From a virus: a stretch of 64,000 nucleotides of DNA. Numbering within the stretch: position 1 is the stretch's first letter; the number at the start of each line of letters is the position of its first letter. The stretch lies in IMG/VR virus record IMGVR_UViG_3300030419_006954, positions 31,566 to 95,565 of that record. One strand, given 5' to 3'. The notes below the pieces were generated by a model. It was given only the letters and a program-made list of their open reading frames with translations, searched no databases and was not told where the DNA came from. A program made the position numbers and the translations under genes. Below, one piece after another: positions 7,271-16,259 of the stretch.

Positions 7271-8242
7271 ATGATTTTTGAAGAACAGATATCCAGAAAG
7301 CCCGATCACTACCCTTGGGCACAAGAGTTTATTGAGGCGATGCATACTGGGTTTTGGACGGATAAAGAATTCAGTTTTAGCAGTGATATACAGGACTTTA
7401 ATGTCAATTTAGACGAAAATGAGAGGGAGATGATTATTAGAACTCTGTCCGCGATTGGCCAAATTGAAGTGGCTGTAAAAAAATTCTGGAGCAAGCTTGG
7501 AGATAACCTTCCCCACCCCAGTTTAACCGACCTCGGCTATGTCATGGCCAACGTGGAAGTGATTCACAATAACGCTTACGAAAGACTCCTACAGATTCTT
7601 GGCCTAGAGGATATTTTTGAAGAAAATTTAAAGCTGGATTTTATCGAGGGCCGCGTCAATTATCTGAGGAAGTATACCCACAGATTTTACAAAGATTCAA
7701 AGAAACAATATGTTTATGCCCTTACTTTGTTTACTTTGTTTGTGGAGAACGTCTCTTTGTTTTCTCAGTTTTATGTAATCAATTGGTTTAATCGTTACAG
7801 AAATGTTCTTAAGGACACTGGGCAGCAAGTAAAATATACCAGAAACGAGGAAAATCTTCACGCTCTTGCTGGTATAAAAATAATCAACACCATTAGAGAT
7901 GAACATCCCGAGCTTTTCGATAAAGAGCTAGGGGAGAGAATCGCAATGGAGGCTAAGGCGGCTTTTGATGCGGAAAGCAAAATTGTAGATTGGATGGTAA
8001 ATGGCTTTGATGAAAAAGGACTTAGTGCAGATATTTTAAAAGAGTTTATCAAAAACAGAATAAACGACTCCCTCGAAAAAATAGGGTTTGCACCTGCGTT
8101 TAATGTTGACACCTCTCTTCTGGAAGATACAATGTGGTTTGAAGAGGAATTGATGGGGAACAACGCCACCGATTTCTTTCATTCTCGACCTGTAGAATAT
8201 TCCAAGAATTCTCAAACATTTGATGCGGACGACCTTTTTTGA
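7271..8242 (+). CDS. nrdB: Ribonucleotide reductase class I, small subunit
   Basis: The 323-residue R2 protein (ATG at 7271 preferred over the TTG at 7265) supplies the radical for NDP reduction. Likely metal ligands are E66, E96, H99, E159, E194 and H197, with the radical tyrosine at Y103 (pattern EVIHNNAY). The first ligand is Glu where E. coli NrdB has Asp84, a variation known in several R2 subgroups. The C-terminus ends FDADDLF, the acidic-aromatic tail that docks on the large subunit. Its stop overlaps the nrdA start (TGATG). The pair would supply dNTPs for phage replication. Confidence 0.93.
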   Translation: MIFEEQISRKPDHYPWAQEFIEAMHTGFWTDKEFSFSSDIQDFNVNLDENEREMIIRTLSAIGQIEVAVKKFWSKLGDNLPHPSLTDLGYVMANVEVIHNNAYERLLQILGLEDIFEENLKLDFIEGRVNYLRKYTHRFYKDSKKQYVYALTLFTLFVENVSLFSQFYVINWFNRYRNVLKDTGQQVKYTRNEENLHALAGIKIINTIRDEHPELFDKELGERIAMEAKAAFDAESKIVDWMVNGFDEKGLSADILKEFIKNRINDSLEKIGFAPAFNVDTSLLEDTMWFEEELMGNNATDFFHSRPVEYSKNSQTFDADDLF

Positions 8243-9888
8243 TGAAGAGATATAAGTGGCTTAACAAAGATTCCCGCGATTTCTTAAAACGGGGGTATTT
8301 GAGAGAAGGAGAATCAGCAGAACAGCGAGGTCATGACATTGCTGTCGCCGCAGAAAAACTTCTAAAAATAAAAGGCTTTTCTGATAAGTTCGAAGAATAC
8401 CTAAGAAGAGGTTTTTATTCTCTATCTAGTCCTGTGTGGGCCAACTTTGGCAGAGATAGGGGCCTTCCTATTTCTTGTAATGGAGTCTTCATAGAAGACC
8501 GTATGGACGCGATTCTTGACAAGCAAGCTGAAGTAGGAATGCAAACAAAGCATGGCTCTGGCACTTCTGGATATTTTGGTGAGTTACGAGGAAGAGGTGC
8601 TGAAATTTCAGCGGGAGGGACTTCAAGCGGCCCAGTCCACTTTATGGAATTATTTGACAAAGTTTCTTCTGTTGTTTCTCAAAGCAATGTAAGAAGAGGC
8701 TCCTTTGCCGCTTACCTACCTGTAGATCATCCTGATATTAATGAATTTTTAAGAATACGCAGCGAGGGTAACCCAATACAAGAAATGTCCTTTGCTGTGT
8801 GTATCACAGACAAATGGATGCGATCTATGATAGAAGGAGATAGGAAGAAGAGATCTGTGTGGGCTTCTATTATAAAAAAAAGATTTGAAACTGGTTATCC
8901 CTATATATTTTTTACGGATAACGCCAATCAACAAGCTCCCAAGCCTTACAAGGATAAAAAGCTGCAAATCCACGCCTCCAATCTGTGTAGCGAAATATTC
9001 TTACATTCCTCAGAAGAAGAATCCTTTGTCTGTTGTTTATCTTCTCTAAACTTACTTGAATGGGACGAGATAGAAAAAACCGATGCTATTGAGACTCTCG
9101 TTTATTTTTTGGATGCCGTAATGGAAGAGTATATCCAAAAAACAGAAGATATTCCCTATATGCAAGCCTCTCACAATTTTGCCAAGAGGCAAAGGGCATT
9201 GGGGGTTGGGGTTCTTGGTTGGCACTCTTTCTTGCAATCTAAACTGATACCATTCGAAGGAATGGAGGCTAAGTTTTTAAACAGGCAAATCCACAGAACC
9301 ATAAGAGAGAGAGCAGATAACGCCACAAAAGAACTATCTGGTTTATTGGGAGAGCCGTTACATTTAGAAGGCTATGGCAGACGCAATATGACAACAATAG
9401 CGATTGCCCCTACAACTTCCAGCTCTTTTATATTGGGTCAGGTTTCTCCATCAATTGAACCCCTAAATAGTAACTACTTTACAAAAGATCTAGCTAAAGG
9501 CAAATTTACTTATAAAAACCCTTATTTAGAGAGTCTTTTAGAAGAAAAAAAGAAAAACACCCAAGCAACTTGGAAATCTATTCTTAGCAAAGGTGGATCA
9601 GTCCAACACTTAGACTTTTTATCTGAAGAAGAAAAATCTGTATTTAAAACATTTGGAGAAACATCTCAAAAAGAGATTGTTATTCAAGCTTCTCAGCGCC
9701 AAAAGTTTATAGACCAAGGCCAAAGCTTGAACCTGATGATTTCTCCGAAATGCCCTCCCAAGCAAGTAAGCGAACTTCTTATCTTTGGGTGGGAGCAGGG
9801 GATCAAGAGCTTCTATTACCAACGTAGCGCCAATCCTAGCCAAGAACTTGCTCGCTCTATTTTAAATTGTTCCTCTTGTGAAGGATAA
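8242..9888 (+). CDS. nrdA: Ribonucleotide reductase class I, large subunit (short form)
   Basis: The 548-residue catalytic subunit. Landmarks: C79 in 'SCNG' and C264 in 'VCCLSSLNL' (the redox pair), the thiyl cysteine C249 in 'SNLCSE' with N247 and E251, tyrosines Y525-Y526 in 'FYYQRSAN' (radical transfer), and a C-terminal C543-x2-C546 tail that takes electrons from thioredoxin or glutaredoxin. It is about 200 residues shorter than E. coli NrdA and has no N-terminal ATP-cone, so it probably lacks dATP feedback inhibition. The ATG at 8242 overlaps the nrdB stop; the TTG at 8239 is less likely. Confidence 0.93.
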   Translation: MKRYKWLNKDSRDFLKRGYLREGESAEQRGHDIAVAAEKLLKIKGFSDKFEEYLRRGFYSLSSPVWANFGRDRGLPISCNGVFIEDRMDAILDKQAEVGMQTKHGSGTSGYFGELRGRGAEISAGGTSSGPVHFMELFDKVSSVVSQSNVRRGSFAAYLPVDHPDINEFLRIRSEGNPIQEMSFAVCITDKWMRSMIEGDRKKRSVWASIIKKRFETGYPYIFFTDNANQQAPKPYKDKKLQIHASNLCSEIFLHSSEEESFVCCLSSLNLLEWDEIEKTDAIETLVYFLDAVMEEYIQKTEDIPYMQASHNFAKRQRALGVGVLGWHSFLQSKLIPFEGMEAKFLNRQIHRTIRERADNATKELSGLLGEPLHLEGYGRRNMTTIAIAPTTSSSFILGQVSPSIEPLNSNYFTKDLAKGKFTYKNPYLESLLEEKKKNTQATWKSILSKGGSVQHLDFLSEEEKSVFKTFGETSQKEIVIQASQRQKFIDQGQSLNLMISPKCPPKQVSELLIFGWEQGIKSFYYQRSANPSQELARSILNCSSCEG

Positions 9889-9904
9889 GTGTAAATTAAA
9901 CAGG

Positions 9905-10321
9905 ATGAAGTCTAGCTTTTCAGATAAAATTTATACTTGCCTTGCGGCTAAGGTAATTAAATTTAATGAAGAAAATACGCCTCGCGTTACCTTAGACCAA
10001 TTAATTAGGGTATATAAGAGAGGGGAAAAAACATCAAGAGTTTTCTTTTCTTTCGACAAAAGCCCCGCTCAGTGGGCCATGGCCCGAGTAAACATGTTTT
10101 TAAGGCTCAGTGCAGATCGTCGTGTCGCAGACGCTTATCGCTTTCAAGACTTAGATATATCTGAAGGAACAGACCGCACCTATCACCAAGAAGAAGCAGA
10201 ACCCTTTTGGAAATTTTCTGAATTAGACTTCACTATGGCTCGTTCTGATTTGTTATTGTTTCACATCACTGATCAGGAGGCGGAAAGCACATTTTACCCG
10301 CCCCCCGTTGAAGAAATTTAA
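9905..10321 (+). CDS. Unknown protein downstream of nrdA
   Basis: About 138 residues from the ATG at 9905; a GTG at 9878 inside the nrdA end would add nine. No family is recognised. It is a soluble, mixed-charge protein with no membrane segment or cysteine motif. The sequence includes 'FSFDKSPAQWAMARVNMFLRL' in the middle and an acidic, Pro-ending C-terminus (PPPVEEI). Position after nrdBA suggests the same transcript, ending just before a new promoter at 10308. Confidence 0.6.
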   Translation: MKSSFSDKIYTCLAAKVIKFNEENTPRVTLDQLIRVYKRGEKTSRVFFSFDKSPAQWAMARVNMFLRLSADRRVADAYRFQDLDISEGTDRTYHQEEAEPFWKFSELDFTMARSDLLLFHITDQEAESTFYPPPVEEI

Positions 10322-10335
10322 ATTCAGCCTATAAT
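10308..10335 (+). promoter_or_regulatory. Promoter for the glycan island
   Basis: TTGAAG (10308-10313), a 16-base spacer, then TATAAT (10330-10335, perfect). It sits at the end of the preceding gene and 17 bases before the first glycosyltransferase start. The start site would be near 10342, inside the dyad at 10335-10351. Confidence 0.6.
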
Positions 10336-10351
10336 CATACCAGTGGTATGA
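10335..10351. promoter_or_regulatory. Perfect dyad overlapping the island promoter
   Basis: TCATACC-AGT-GGTATGA: 7-bp arms with a 3-base centre, beginning on the last base of the -10 box and ending two bases before the first ATG. It could be a repressor operator or, as RNA, a hairpin hiding the start codon. Confidence 0.5.
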
Positions 10352-10352
10352 A

Positions 10353-11225
10353 ATGAAGGTTTTATTTGTATCTGACTTCACCTTAGAGCGCAACCAAGTT
10401 GGTGGCGCACAACTAAGCAACTCCTTTATAATAGAAAAGGGCAAAGAGCTTGGTCATGAGATTGTGGAACACGATTATACGTCGTCCATAGTAGATTTTT
10501 TAGCTACATATGACCTTTTGATTAGCTCTAATGTAGAGGCTATAAACGAAAAATCTCCAGAAAAGCTGGATTTTATTTTTAAGCATCCCAACCACATTAG
10601 GTTAGAACACGATTCATGTTCTTATTTGAGCAATAAGACTAGACAAAAACTATTTGAATCTTCAAAACAAAACTTTTTTCTTTCTCAGTTTCACATTTCT
10701 TTTTTTAAAAGGCTTTATGGTGATTTTTTTAAAAACGTAGAAATTGTTTATGATCCCATAAATACCGATATTTTTAAGCCCAAAAATGTGGAAAAATTAT
10801 ATGATGTAGTTTACTGTGGGTATTTACACCCCCTAAAAGGGCTTAACAGCCTCGTTTCATTCGCGCAGGATAATCCAAACAGAGAAATTAACGTTTTTGG
10901 ATGGGGTGATTTTAACTGTGATGAGTTTTTTAGCAATTATTCTAATTTAAACTTCGGGGGCATTAAAAAATATCAAGAAATAGCGACGATCCTCCAGCAA
11001 ACCAAGGCTGTTTATCACAATCCCACCGTTAACGAGCCGTTTTGCAGGATGGTAGCAGAAGCTCTTTTGTGTGGGGTCGAAGAATTCATAGGCGACACAG
11101 ACAAAATTGGGTCTTACTTAGAATTTCAAGCTGTAGGGCGAGAAAAATTTGAAGAGGGCTGCAATAATGCGGCTGACAATTTTTGGGAAAAAGTAAATGA
11201 AAGGTCTTTATCATGTGTGATTTAA
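10353..11225 (+). CDS. Glycosyltransferase, GT-B fold (GT4-like)
   Basis: The 290-residue first gene of the glycan island. It opens 'MKVLFVSDFTLERNQVGGAQLS', where the GG is the usual N-terminal nucleotide-sugar GT-B loop. The second domain begins 'YDVVYCGYLHPLKGL' and has the E-P-F-C-R-M-V-A-E-A-L pattern (residues ~228-238) that matches the EPFGRxxxEA donor-binding motif of GT4 enzymes. It overlaps the next gene by 13 bases. The sugar and acceptor cannot be read from the sequence. Confidence 0.7.
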   Translation: MKVLFVSDFTLERNQVGGAQLSNSFIIEKGKELGHEIVEHDYTSSIVDFLATYDLLISSNVEAINEKSPEKLDFIFKHPNHIRLEHDSCSYLSNKTRQKLFESSKQNFFLSQFHISFFKRLYGDFFKNVEIVYDPINTDIFKPKNVEKLYDVVYCGYLHPLKGLNSLVSFAQDNPNREINVFGWGDFNCDEFFSNYSNLNFGGIKKYQEIATILQQTKAVYHNPTVNEPFCRMVAEALLCGVEEFIGDTDKIGSYLEFQAVGREKFEEGCNNAADNFWEKVNERSLSCVI

Positions 11226-12055
11226 TTTGCGGAACATATTTCAAACATCAGTGTCGGACGAGAATAAGTAACTATATAGACGAAAGAACACCTGTCTTTG
11301 AGTTCACAGAAGCAGAAGAAGGGCATGAAAATTACGTTTATTGCAAACCAGAATTTATGCAACTTTTAAAAGATTCTAAACTATTAAAAGACGGGCCGTT
11401 TACGTTAATTACTCACAACTCAGATATTAATTTTGATGAGGAGTATGTAGAAGCCGTATTAGAATTTTTTCCTGAGATAGAGCATTGGTATACTCAAAAC
11501 TTGCTTTATAAACATCCGAAGGTTTCTCCCATCCCCATTGGTATAGCAAACCCAAGGTGGTCTCATGGCAATCAAGAGCGCTTCAAAAAAATAATTGAAG
11601 AAAACAACAAAAAAGATAGAGCATACTATGCTAACTTTAATGTCTCTACAAACCCTTTAGAAAGGACTGAGTGTTACAAGCAGCTAGGTATAGAGTCGCC
11701 TACCGATTATCCAAACGCAACCTCTATAGAGGAACACAACAAGTTTGTTAATAAAACCCAAGAAAAATATTTAAGAAATATAGCAAAGTCTTTTTTTACG
11801 GTTTCACCTGATGGTAATGGCAAAGACTGTCACAAAACCTGGGAAGCTTTATATATGAAAAGTATCCCTATTGTTAAGAGGTGGCATGGTGCAGAAAGGT
11901 TTAAAGAGCTAGGAATACCCATGTTAATTGTAGATAACTGGTCTGAGTTTAAAGATTTAGATCTTTGTGAGGATTTATATCTCAGCCTGTGGGGTGAATT
12001 CAAGCCCTCTTTCCTTAACTTCGATCTATTTAAGAAAGGTGAAAAATCTTCATAA
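11213..12055 (+). CDS. Exostosin-like glycosyltransferase
   Basis: A 280-residue product. The C-terminal third reads 'FFTVSPDGNGKDCHKTWEALYMKSIPIV', matching the exostosin/GT47-type layout (S-P-x-G-x-G-x-D-x-x-x-x-W-E-A-L-x-x-x-x-I-P-I-V) seen in many phage and bacterial polysaccharide enzymes. The N-terminal part has no separate recognisable domain. It overlaps both neighbours, so it is translated as part of the island operon. Donor and acceptor are unknown. Confidence 0.6.
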   Translation: MCDLICGTYFKHQCRTRISNYIDERTPVFEFTEAEEGHENYVYCKPEFMQLLKDSKLLKDGPFTLITHNSDINFDEEYVEAVLEFFPEIEHWYTQNLLYKHPKVSPIPIGIANPRWSHGNQERFKKIIEENNKKDRAYYANFNVSTNPLERTECYKQLGIESPTDYPNATSIEEHNKFVNKTQEKYLRNIAKSFFTVSPDGNGKDCHKTWEALYMKSIPIVKRWHGAERFKELGIPMLIVDNWSEFKDLDLCEDLYLSLWGEFKPSFLNFDLFKKGEKSS

Positions 12056-12725
12056 AGTTTACATAATTCACTATACAAAATTGACATCCCGAAAAGCTCA
12101 CATGCTAAATGAGCTTCAGCGGTGGTTTCCCAATATTGAATATGAATTTGTAGAGGAGTTAGATCAAGAAGATTTAACAGATGATATTATACAGGAAAAC
12201 TTTGATTTGCTATCTTTTAAAAATAGGTTTGGCAGAGATATGCTTAGATCTGAAATGTCTTTATGTATGAAATATAAAAAAGCCATTAATGATATTTCTA
12301 AATTACCAGAAGGAGAAGATTTTTTTATTTTAGAAGATGATGTTATATTTAAAGAAGACCCTTTAAACTATATAGAGGCCATGAACCGATTGTGCGACGA
12401 ACATAAACTAAAATATGATTGTGTATTTTTGGGCGAAGCTTGGATAAGGCGTGATGATAACAGAGATATTTTTGGGAAGAAAGATCATCCAGCGACGAAT
12501 GGATTATGCACTGTTTTATATACCAAAGAATCTGTAAAAAAACTAAACAAGTATTTGCAGTCTACCAAAATAACACAACCCCTAGACTGGCAATTCAATG
12601 ATGCTTTCGAGCAGTTGGATTTTGATGTGTATTGGGGCAAAGCTTTAACTAGGCACGGTAGCGTATTGGCTTTAGACGGAGAAGATTTCAAAAATTTTAA
12701 ATCTACCCTGAGAGACACATATTAA
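12039..12725 (+). CDS. Glycosyltransferase family 25-like (LPS-type)
   Basis: About 228 residues from the GTG at 12039 (the frame opens earlier at a TTG at 11967, but homology-like sequence begins 'VKNLHKVYIIHYTKLTSRK'). GT25 features: the N-terminal 'IIHYTKL..RK' strand, 'RSEMSLCMKYKKAI' in place of the usual E-x-G-C-x-x-S-H-x-x-x, and 'FFILEDDVIF' with the DD metal-binding pair. Such enzymes add galactose or similar sugars to LPS-type glycans. Overlaps the previous gene by 17 bases. Confidence 0.7.
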   Translation: MKNLHKVYIIHYTKLTSRKAHMLNELQRWFPNIEYEFVEELDQEDLTDDIIQENFDLLSFKNRFGRDMLRSEMSLCMKYKKAINDISKLPEGEDFFILEDDVIFKEDPLNYIEAMNRLCDEHKLKYDCVFLGEAWIRRDDNRDIFGKKDHPATNGLCTVLYTKESVKKLNKYLQSTKITQPLDWQFNDAFEQLDFDVYWGKALTRHGSVLALDGEDFKNFKSTLRDTY

Positions 12726-12726
12726 A

Positions 12727-13671
12727 ATGCCCGAAAAAATTAAATTAAAGTTTTCATCTCCTTGGGATTCTGCTAAAACCAATAATGCGAGGGTAGAATA
12801 TAATTGGGGAACTCTTCCTGAGTGTTTCGAATTAACCAGTGGAAGCGACTATGATTTTTTGATTGTTTTAAATCATAGCCGAGAAATGTATTGTTCTCCT
12901 AGAGAAAAAAACATAGCCGTGACCATGGAACCTACATGGAGCATTAATTCTCTAAAAAATTTAAATGATTATTGCCAACACATAATAACTAGCGATAAGA
13001 AAATAAAAGGAGAAAACATTAATTATACATACTCTTTTCTTTTTACCCACGACTCCAGAAACAATAGTGATACAAACAATTTATACGGTCCCACCGTTGA
13101 TGACTATTTAAACAATAATTCTTTTCCTGACGACATAGACTCAGCCGATTACCCCAAAAAAATATCTTACATGGTAGCTAGCCATGGAGCGTTAAACGGC
13201 ACTCCCCACCACTCATCATCTAACTACATCTTAAGAGAAAACTTACTTCTGGAAATTCTAAACTCTGATTTAGACATTGATATTTATGGAAGGGGTTGGA
13301 ATATAAACGATTCTCGCTATAAGGGCGCACCTCCTTTAAAAAAAGAGGCTTTAAAGGACTATAAGTATTCCATTTGTATCGAAAACAGTTGCGAAGATTT
13401 TTATATTTCTGAAAAGTTTTTCGATGCCGTTTTAAACAACTGCATACCAATATATTACGGATGCAAAAGCATAGATGAAGCATATAATCCAGATTCTTTT
13501 ATTATATTTGATCCTACATCAAAAAATGTAATAGATAATTTAAAAAATATTATCAATGAACCAATCTCTTGGCGACTAGAAGCTGTGAAGAAGGCTAAGA
13601 ATGAATATTACAACAGACATAATTTACTGAAATATTTAGAAAACTTTATAAAAAATGAAATATCTAATTAA
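12727..13671 (+). CDS. Fucosyltransferase-like protein (GT10 family)
   Basis: The 314-residue product carries the alpha-1,3-fucosyltransferase signature at about residues 215-248: 'YKYSICIENS', then 'YISEKFFDAVLNNCIPIYYG', matching F-x-x-x-x-E-N-S...Y-x-T-E-K-...-P-V-x-x-G, which binds GDP-fucose. The same island encodes GDP-mannose 4,6-dehydratase and GDP-fucose synthase (26096 and 25189), so the donor can be made by the phage. It overlaps the following gene by 17 bases. It has no membrane anchor. Confidence 0.78.
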   Translation: MPEKIKLKFSSPWDSAKTNNARVEYNWGTLPECFELTSGSDYDFLIVLNHSREMYCSPREKNIAVTMEPTWSINSLKNLNDYCQHIITSDKKIKGENINYTYSFLFTHDSRNNSDTNNLYGPTVDDYLNNNSFPDDIDSADYPKKISYMVASHGALNGTPHHSSSNYILRENLLLEILNSDLDIDIYGRGWNINDSRYKGAPPLKKEALKDYKYSICIENSCEDFYISEKFFDAVLNNCIPIYYGCKSIDEAYNPDSFIIFDPTSKNVIDNLKNIINEPISWRLEAVKKAKNEYYNRHNLLKYLENFIKNEISN

Positions 13672-14362
13672 TTACGCGGACCTTGGGTTTAAGGAGGCTC
13701 AGAAAATAAATTCTACCTCTGGTATAGTATGTGGATTTGATTCTGTCATACAATATAGCAAGCCTAATATAGACAAAAAATTTTTAGAAGAAAACTTTAA
13801 AATTTTAGACCAAAAACGTGGGGCTGGCTATTGGCTGTGGAAACCATATTTTATTTTAAAAACCTTGCGAAACACTAATGAGGGGGATATTATATTTTAT
13901 TCAGATAGTGGGGCGCAGTTTATAAAACACATGAATCCTATTTTTGAAAAGATAGAAAAATCTGATAGAGGAGTTCTTATTTTTAGACTTCCAGGCCATC
14001 ACAAAGAAAACGAATACTGTAGAAAGCAGGTAGCAGAAGAAGTGGTGAATTGTGACAAAGAAATAATGGAAAGCGATCAACATATGGCGAGCTTTGTAGG
14101 GCTCCGTAATTGTGTAGACTCAATTGCCATAATTTGTAAATGGCTAAACCTTTGCACAAAAGAACATCTTATTACAGATATGCCTCCCCAAGAGGATGAG
14201 TTTCCCATGTTCAAAGACCACCGTCACGATCAGAGCCTTTTAAGCCTTTTAAGTAAAAAACTAAACTTAGAGACGGCTCCTGATCCATCTCAATGGGGCC
14301 TTGTTCACAAGCAAACAACCGAAGAAGATCATTTTATTTATCACCACCGAAACAGGCAGTAA
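13655..14362 (+). CDS. Glycosyltransferase-like protein ('GYWLWKP' type)
   Basis: The 235-residue product has the conserved phrase 'RGAGYWLWKPYFI' followed by 'IIFYSDSG', which looks like the nucleotide-sugar/metal site (DxD-like) of a small GT-A family found in polysaccharide clusters. Near the C-terminus 'FKDHRHDQSLLSLLSKK' fits the W/R-H-D-Q-S-x-x-S part of the same family. No close assignment to a numbered GT family can be made by eye. It overlaps the GT10 gene and belongs to the same transcript. Confidence 0.55.
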   Translation: MKYLINYADLGFKEAQKINSTSGIVCGFDSVIQYSKPNIDKKFLEENFKILDQKRGAGYWLWKPYFILKTLRNTNEGDIIFYSDSGAQFIKHMNPIFEKIEKSDRGVLIFRLPGHHKENEYCRKQVAEEVVNCDKEIMESDQHMASFVGLRNCVDSIAIICKWLNLCTKEHLITDMPPQEDEFPMFKDHRHDQSLLSLLSKKLNLETAPDPSQWGLVHKQTTEEDHFIYHHRNRQ

Positions 14363-14374
14363 AAAAAATCTACA

Positions 14375-15094
14375 ATGAGTAACTTACCCACCAATATAGG
14401 CAAAGATATACTTTTTTATTCTCATTTAGGTTTAGGCGACAATATAAGCTGCAACGGGATTGCCCACTACTTGGCCGAAAGATACAAAAAAAATATTTTT
14501 GTTGCATCAAAAGAGAAAAATTACAAAAGCTTATCTTTTCTTTACAAAGACTTCCCTAATATAAGCATTATCCCTGTTACAAACGATCCACATGAGGAGC
14601 AAAGGGAAATTATAAAAATTGCAGAGAAGCACAATCTTTATTTAATAAGAACCTTTATTCGCTCCATGAAAGATCCTTGGGATGTGGATTTTTATAACAT
14701 ATTAGATATAGACTATAATATTAAATTTGATTATTGTCGTTTACCATCCATTAGCAATAAGAAAGAAATAATTTCTAAAGTTCTTAAGAAAAACAAAATA
14801 AAAGAAGGAGAAGATTTTGCTTTTGTTCACCAAGATAAATCCCGTGGGTTTACATTTGAATATAAAACGGATTTACCAGTGGTTTTCAACGAATTAGACT
14901 TGAATGTATTTGAAATGTCTTGTATTTTAACCAGAGCCGCCGAACTTCATATGATGGGTAGCAGTTTAATTTGTATTGCTGAATTATTAAAACTGCCGAC
15001 CAATAAACAAAAAGCTTTTTTTTACAATATTAGATCAAACGATGGCGAAACTATAAACATTAACAATAAGAAAAACTGGAAATATTATGTCTGA
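14375..15094 (+). CDS. GT9-like (heptosyltransferase-fold) protein
   Basis: A 239-residue product. It starts with 'LFYSHLGLGDNISCNGIAHYLAERY', a GT-B N-domain with the glycine-rich GLGD loop. It ends with 'TRAAELHMMGSSLICIAELL', the donor-binding helix region typical of ADP-heptose-type transferases. The total length is only about two thirds of a usual GT9 enzyme, so it may be a reduced form. It overlaps the next start by eight bases. Confidence 0.5.
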   Translation: MSNLPTNIGKDILFYSHLGLGDNISCNGIAHYLAERYKKNIFVASKEKNYKSLSFLYKDFPNISIIPVTNDPHEEQREIIKIAEKHNLYLIRTFIRSMKDPWDVDFYNILDIDYNIKFDYCRLPSISNKKEIISKVLKKNKIKEGEDFAFVHQDKSRGFTFEYKTDLPVVFNELDLNVFEMSCILTRAAELHMMGSSLICIAELLKLPTNKQKAFFYNIRSNDGETININNKKNWKYYV

Positions 15095-15395
15095 TACATT
15101 AGGAGGATTAATTGATAAATTGATTACCATCGACATGAAAATGTGGGATAATCAGGAATTTTTATATGAAGTTAGAAGGTTAAGCTTTGATGAGTTCAAA
15201 GAGAAGTTCACACAAACAGAAGAACAAAAAAAATCCTTATTTGAGTCTGTAAAAAAGTGTTGTGACTTAAACGTGCAAAGAAGTCAACTTATAGATGAGG
15301 TGGATGAAAAAATTGTAGAAATAGTTCGAACTTCTTCTGAGGGTGAAAATTTAGACTCAGGCAAATTTATCCAAAGAAAACATAAAACATACTAA
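15087..15395 (+). CDS. Small unknown protein (possibly DUF4254-like) in glycan operon
   Basis: A 102-residue helical, charged protein starting 'MSDTLGGLIDKLITIDMKMW'. The 'LIDKLxIxxxKxW' phrase resembles small proteins often found beside glycosyltransferase genes (DUF4254 type), but the match is only by eye. It has no catalytic motif. Overlap with the upstream gene and a three-base gap to the next show it belongs to the island transcript. Confidence 0.5.
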   Translation: MSDTLGGLIDKLITIDMKMWDNQEFLYEVRRLSFDEFKEKFTQTEEQKKSLFESVKKCCDLNVQRSQLIDEVDEKIVEIVRTSSEGENLDSGKFIQRKHKTY

Positions 15396-15398
15396 AAA

Positions 15399-16250
15399 GT
15401 GAAACATTGCCATTTTTCAATTTTGTATAATGAGTTACCCTTTTTAAAACAAAAGCTACCTTTCTTATACAAACATTTCGGCCAGCTTATATTTTTTGAT
15501 TTAAATGTGGGGACCGAAAATCCTCATTTTTCTTTGGATGGATCTCATGAATTTATAAGAGACTATCCAGACCCAGACAAAAAAATTACACTAATAAACC
15601 AAAAAGACATAAATAACGTAGGGGTTTTTACTGGTGCTGGTTCTATTGAAAAACAAAAGATGTTTGCTGTTGGTTCTCAATATGTGGAAGATGACGTTGA
15701 TGTTTTTTGGTGTAGCGATTTAGACGAATTTTTTAATGAATCTTTTATATATAAAGTCGAAAAAGTTTTGGAAATTCCTGATGTCAACACTGTAGACCTA
15801 GAACATTATCTTTTTTGGAAAGACTTTAATCATATCTTGTGTTATCCACACTCAAATACTCGCAAAATGTATGCGCGAGTTTGCCGCCACAAAAGAGGCA
15901 ATCTTTACGGCCACTGTTCTTTACAAAACCAATTTCCAAAAACTGCTTTTATAGATGATGAAAAATATTATCATTTTGCGTGGCTAGGGGACTCAAGGGT
16001 TTTAAGCAAATTCAATCATTATTCTACTCCCCCGACAGGAAGCACTTCTAATAAAAGAATGTATGAAAAATATTGGGAAAATATATGGCAACCATTTAAC
16101 TCCAAAAGACTCTTTAAAGATGGGAAAGATCTACAGGGATATCCTCACATGCACCCCAACTCCGCAATAGAAATGGGTATTAGAAAATTTGTAGGCTCTC
16201 TTCCCTCTTATGTTAATTATGAGGAGCTAGAAAAAGATTTGAACACCTAA
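15399..16250 (+). CDS. Glycosyltransferase, GT-A-like
   Basis: The 283-residue product (GTG start) begins with 'HFSILYNELPFLKQKLPFLYKHF', a pattern of GT2/GT17-like proteins where the first strand leads to a helix with N-E. It has 'VFWCSDLDEFF' near residue 107, a DxD-type metal site. The C-terminal part is rich in His, Tyr and Trp. Function in the island is inferred to be sugar transfer; donor unknown. Confidence 0.55.
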   Translation: MKHCHFSILYNELPFLKQKLPFLYKHFGQLIFFDLNVGTENPHFSLDGSHEFIRDYPDPDKKITLINQKDINNVGVFTGAGSIEKQKMFAVGSQYVEDDVDVFWCSDLDEFFNESFIYKVEKVLEIPDVNTVDLEHYLFWKDFNHILCYPHSNTRKMYARVCRHKRGNLYGHCSLQNQFPKTAFIDDEKYYHFAWLGDSRVLSKFNHYSTPPTGSTSNKRMYEKYWENIWQPFNSKRLFKDGKDLQGYPHMHPNSAIEMGIRKFVGSLPSYVNYEELEKDLNT

Positions 16251-16259
16251 TGTAACCGT

